A DNA stretch of 64,000 nucleotides from Scylla paramamosain (taxonomy: Eukaryota > Arthropoda > Malacostraca > Decapoda > Portunidae). A model generated the notes under the pieces. It saw nothing but the letters and a program-made list of their open reading frames with translations. It searched no databases and was not told the DNA's origin. The position numbers were made by a program, and so were the translations under genes. Position 1 is the first letter of the stretch. Each line of letters opens with the position of its first letter. This document shows positions 60,545-64,000 of this stretch, one piece after another. The stretch is from assembly GCF_035594125.1 (NCBI RefSeq), contig NC_087166.1, positions 22,007,266 through 22,071,265 on the forward strand, read 5' to 3'.

Positions 60545-61035
60545 TGTTAGGTTAGGATACTTAAACCACCATGGCCAGCTGTCAGATTAGGTTAGGCTAG
60601 ATAGATTAAGGTCAGGTAAGGTCATGTACAATCTTAAGGCTAAGGTAAGTTAGGTTATGTTATGTTAGATTAACTCAGGTCAGGTCATATTAGGCTTGAT
60701 TAGGTCACGTTGCGTTAGGTTAGGTTAGGTCACGTGAATTAGGTTAGGTTAGGTTAGGTTAGGTTAGCTTAGGTTAGGTTAGGTGAAGTGAGATCACGTG
60801 AAGTTACGCTAGGTTAGGTTTGGTTAGGTTAGGTTATGTTATGTTAGATTAGGTTAGGTTAGCTTAGGTTAGGTTAAGTGAGGTCACGTGAGGTTACGCT
60901 AGGTTAGGTAATTTTTGTCCCCTTGGTTAGCTATCATGTTAGACTAGGCAAGGTTAAGTTAGGTCACTAGGTTGTGTTACCTTAGACTGCAAGTTTAAGT
61001 TAGGTAAGGTTAGGTAACGTCAGGCTAGGTTATTT
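60545..61035 (+). repeat. Degenerate interstitial telomere-like (TTAGG)n tract
   Basis: Long stretches of (TTAGG)n on the plus strand with AGGTC, ATGTT and AGGTG variants. A higher-order unit of about 95 bp, with GCTTAGGTTAGGTTA, GATCACGTGA/GGTCACGTGA and GTTACGCTAGGTTAGGT, occurs at about 60768 and 60863. Confidence 0.93.
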
Positions 61036-61254
61036 CAGTTCCTATTGATCTCCTCAGCCACTACATCTCCTCAGAGGAAGGAAGGGCGGAGAATTTCAAG
61101 GATAAGTGGCTGACTTTCATGGTCTTGCTGATTTTCTAACCTCGCGTGTCGTGTGCCAGGTGAAACAGAAAACGAGATCTGGTATTGGAAAAAAGGGGAA
61201 ATATGGTTAAATGTCCCTGGGGGTGTCCTGAAGTATCCTGTGCTTGATGTTTAG

Positions 61255-61600
61255 ACGATTTCTCTCTGAAGGGACGTGAAGGGAAGGGATGGAAAGGAAG
61301 AGAAGGGAAAAGGAAAGGAAGAAAACGGATGAAAAAAGATGGAAGGGAGAGGGATGGGAAGGAAAGAAAAGTGAAGGTGAGGTGTTGTGCAGGGAAAAGG
61401 ATAAGAAGGGGTGAGATATGGGATGGGAAGGCAAGGGAATGGAAGGGAAGTGAAGGGAAGGGATGGGAAAGGAAAGGAAGGGACTGAAAGGGATGGGAAG
61501 GTAAAAAAAACGGAAGGGATAGAAAGGGAGGAAAGAGAAGAGAAGGTGATATATTGTGCAGGGAAAGGATAAAGGATGGGAAGGCAAAGGAAGGAAAGAG
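61255..61600 (+). repeat. Degenerate (GGAAG)n purine tract
   Basis: GGAAG, GGGAA, GGATG and GGAAA words recur with a 5 bp step. A longer unit is visible where GATATGG/GGATGGGAAGGCAA(A)GG and TGTGCAGGGAAA(A)GGATAA occur twice. Minus-strand frames of 137-170 codons read it. Confidence 0.85.
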
Positions 61601-61810
61601 CTCCAAGACAAGGCAGCTCCCATTGAAAGACTATCGGTAAAAGCTCCCAATACAAGGAATCCAATGGAATTCACTGATAAACAAAATGAGCTCTTTATGC
61701 AAGGCAGCCACTGATACAAGGCAGCCCCCTTTACAGTTTAACCCTGGACACGAGGCAGTTCCCAACACAAGGCGGCTCCTGATAAAAGACAGGTTCTGAT
61801 ACAAAGTGGA
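61590..61810 (+). repeat. Degenerate ~25-30 bp tandem repeat
   Basis: ACAAGGCAGCxCCxxxTGA and GATACAA phrases recur about seven times with variable spacing. Confidence 0.6.
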
Positions 61811-62570
61811 ATGCTGGAATGGCTTGGGATTTTCATGTCATCTCTTCTGCCTCGCCTGCATAACAACACGACAGAGGCGGACACCCTTAGTTTCTCCAGT
61901 GCCAGGAGTTGAATGGGCCACCGCTACTTTGTTACTCTTTCACTGTGACATGCAACAATTCACGGTACTAAAAGCAATATATGTAGTATTTAAAGGCATC
62001 CACAAGAAAAAGATAAAAGGAAATAGATTTTTCAATTTCTAGTCAGTGTAATGTCTGGAGGTGGCTGCAGGACATAAGAAAAGGTCTCAGTGTGCATAGT
62101 AATTAGGGTAAGATTTGCCTAATACCAGTGAAAGGGTTAATTAACATTTTTCTTTTATTTTAAAGTGGTATTTCTTTTTTTTTCACTTTTACTCTGCCGT
62201 TTACTCGTATTATTGCCGTAGTCAATAATAAAATCGTCAAAACTGTTTCCTTCATCAGTCAAGAGCTAACAACCTCTTGGCAATCTGAGAACCATTAAAG
62301 AAAGTACCTTATCATTCTCTCACTTCTCATTTGAAAGTTATTGCAGGATTTATTATTACCTTTTTTTTTCAGTTCTGCTTATTATATCACTGAAGGCAAT
62401 ACTTTTGTGTGTGTGATTTATAACCAACCCAGTAATTATACGCGAGTTCATTAAAGGAAAACAATTACATAGGAAAGAATTTAGCACATGTGTCAGCACC
62501 GAACGAGATGCAAATACTGATACGAATGGTGAGATGAGGACAGCGTGATCCGTAGTGGTGAATGAGAGGT
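61811..62570. other. Unassigned sequence
   Basis: Mixed, AT-richer after 62100. A phrase CCAGTGAAAGGGTTAA near 62125 resembles the end of family B. No gene was seen. Confidence 0.5.
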
Positions 62571-63130
62571 CGTGGGTTGGATAGACAGAGGGAGGGAGGG
62601 AGGGATGGCGACTAGAAGATATACAGGAAGGGAGGATGGGACAGGAGAGACACGGGGATGATGGAAAGGGGAAAAAAAAGCATGAAAGAACAAAGCAAAA
62701 CAAACGAAGATAGTGCGACAGGAAGGAAGGGAAAAAATCAGGAAGGAAAAGAGAAGCACATTAGATAAAAAAAAAAGTGAAAAGAAAGAAGGATGGTGAA
62801 AGGGAGGGAGTAAAAGAAAGGAGATGGGAGAAAATGAAGGAAAAAGAGGGTAAGATAGAGAGGGAGAGAGAAGTCTAAAATGAAAGAAGGAATGAAGTAG
62901 AAAGAGAGAACAAGGGAGAGAAAGGAAGAGGGAAGAAAATAAGGGAGGAAAAACGTTAAAATGGAGAGGGAGAGACGTAAAAAAAAAAGAGGGAGGAATG
63001 CTACAAGGGAAGAAAATGAAGGAAAGAAAATGAAATACGGAAAAGAGAAGAGAGAAGTCTAAGAAAGAAGGAAAGATGTCAGAAGGAAGGGCATGGAAGA
63101 GGAAAGATGCAGCGGGGAAGGGAGGAGCTG
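62571..63130. repeat. Purine-rich GGAGGGA/GAAAG tract
   Basis: A/G-rich, with GAGAGAGAAGTCTAA(A/G)A occurring twice (about 62864 and 63047), which suggests a ~185 bp duplication within it. Confidence 0.75.
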
Positions 63131-63354
63131 CGGGGTCGGCACACTCTTTACTGCTGCGTCAGGCGGGCGTCACGTCTCTCCGCCACAACTCAAGTGTCCA
63201 CCGCGGAAGAGGAAGAGAGCGCGGGAGCCGAGTCTTGTCCTCTCCACGGCCTGCGTCAGCTTCCTCCCTGACTAACGGGATGTAAAGTGTAAGCTAAACG
63301 CGGTGCAAGGGAGTGACTCAGAACAATTTACACAGGGACACGACGTAAGGACAG

Positions 63355-63540
63355 CTTTCATTTACTTCCCTTGTGGGTTTAGAGGCACGGGAGGCTGTTT
63401 GTATTTCCTTGGCGTTTGTGAGGAGCTAACTAAGACTGGCTTCTTCCTTTAGTGGGTTGTGAAGCAACGGAGGGAGTTTGTATTTCTTCGTATTTGTGAA
63501 GGGGTGACTAAGATGGACTTACGAAGACTTCAAAACATGA
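63355..63540 (+). repeat. Tandem duplication, about 85-90 bp, two copies
   Basis: GTGGGTTTAGAGGCACGGGAGG and GTGGGTTGTGAAGCAACGGAGG-type starts each lead to GTTTGTATTTC, then CGTxTTTGTGA(G/A)G and GACTAAGA. 63131-63354 is GC-richer and unassigned. Confidence 0.75.

Positions 63541-64000
<460 letters not shown>

Noticed and set aside
61136..61719. Minus-strand frames of 137-170 codons
   Set aside because: They read a GGAAG pentamer tract as Phe/Pro/Ser/Leu repeat, open in several frames.
63076..63285. Two overlapping 60-69 codon frames in GC-rich DNA
   Set aside because: Open in two frames at once, short, unrecognised and adjoining a purine tract.

Overview
This window looks like intergenic or intronic DNA from an arthropod nuclear genome, most probably a decapod crustacean. 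The evidence is (TTAGG)n arthropod-type telomeric repeat, extreme microsatellite density, a CR1/L2-like LINE and a eukaryotic elongator tRNA-Met gene with internal A and B boxes and a T-run terminator. No host protein-coding gene could be supported on either strand. Nearly all long open frames are translations of (GA)n, (CA)n, (AT)n, (GGA)n, polypurine or polypyrimidine DNA. The decapod assignment is inference; no species is claimed.

Layout. 1-4.8 kb: polypyrimidine and purine tracts with (GA)n, (GGA)n and (CA)n. 4.8-8.0 kb: a 5'-truncated LINE with an intact reverse transcriptase frame, then a short broken relative, both on the minus strand. 8-24 kb: microsatellites plus several diverged tandem arrays. 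24-31 kb: a short terminal-inverted-repeat element, probably a MITE, with relatives at 1.85, 39.4, 49.0 and 53.9 kb; more microsatellites; a ~60 bp array. 30.65-31.6 kb: a 32 bp minisatellite beside diverged relatives of its own unit. 32-36 kb: a pyrimidine tract, a SINE-like tRNA-derived piece and a ~119 bp array. 40.5-40.8 kb: a 269 bp near-perfect palindrome whose centre is (TTAGG)n/(CCTAA)n. 42.0-43.6 kb: tRNA-Met, a second B-box-bearing sequence, a long (GT)n and a 660 bp (AT)n tract punctuated by a repeated 18-mer. 43.6-64 kb: more ~120-165 bp arrays, degenerate pentamer tracts (including a second TTAGG-related one at 60.5-61.0 kb), a 279 bp pure (GT)n, and an (AT)n tract that runs off the window end.

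Three processes appear to have built the sequence: microsatellite expansion, local tandem duplication with periods that often fall between 115 and 180 bp, and insertion of LINE, MITE and SINE copies, some into repeats that already existed. The functional content I can defend is one tRNA gene and one LINE reverse transcriptase frame. The observation most worth following is the telomeric-repeat palindrome.
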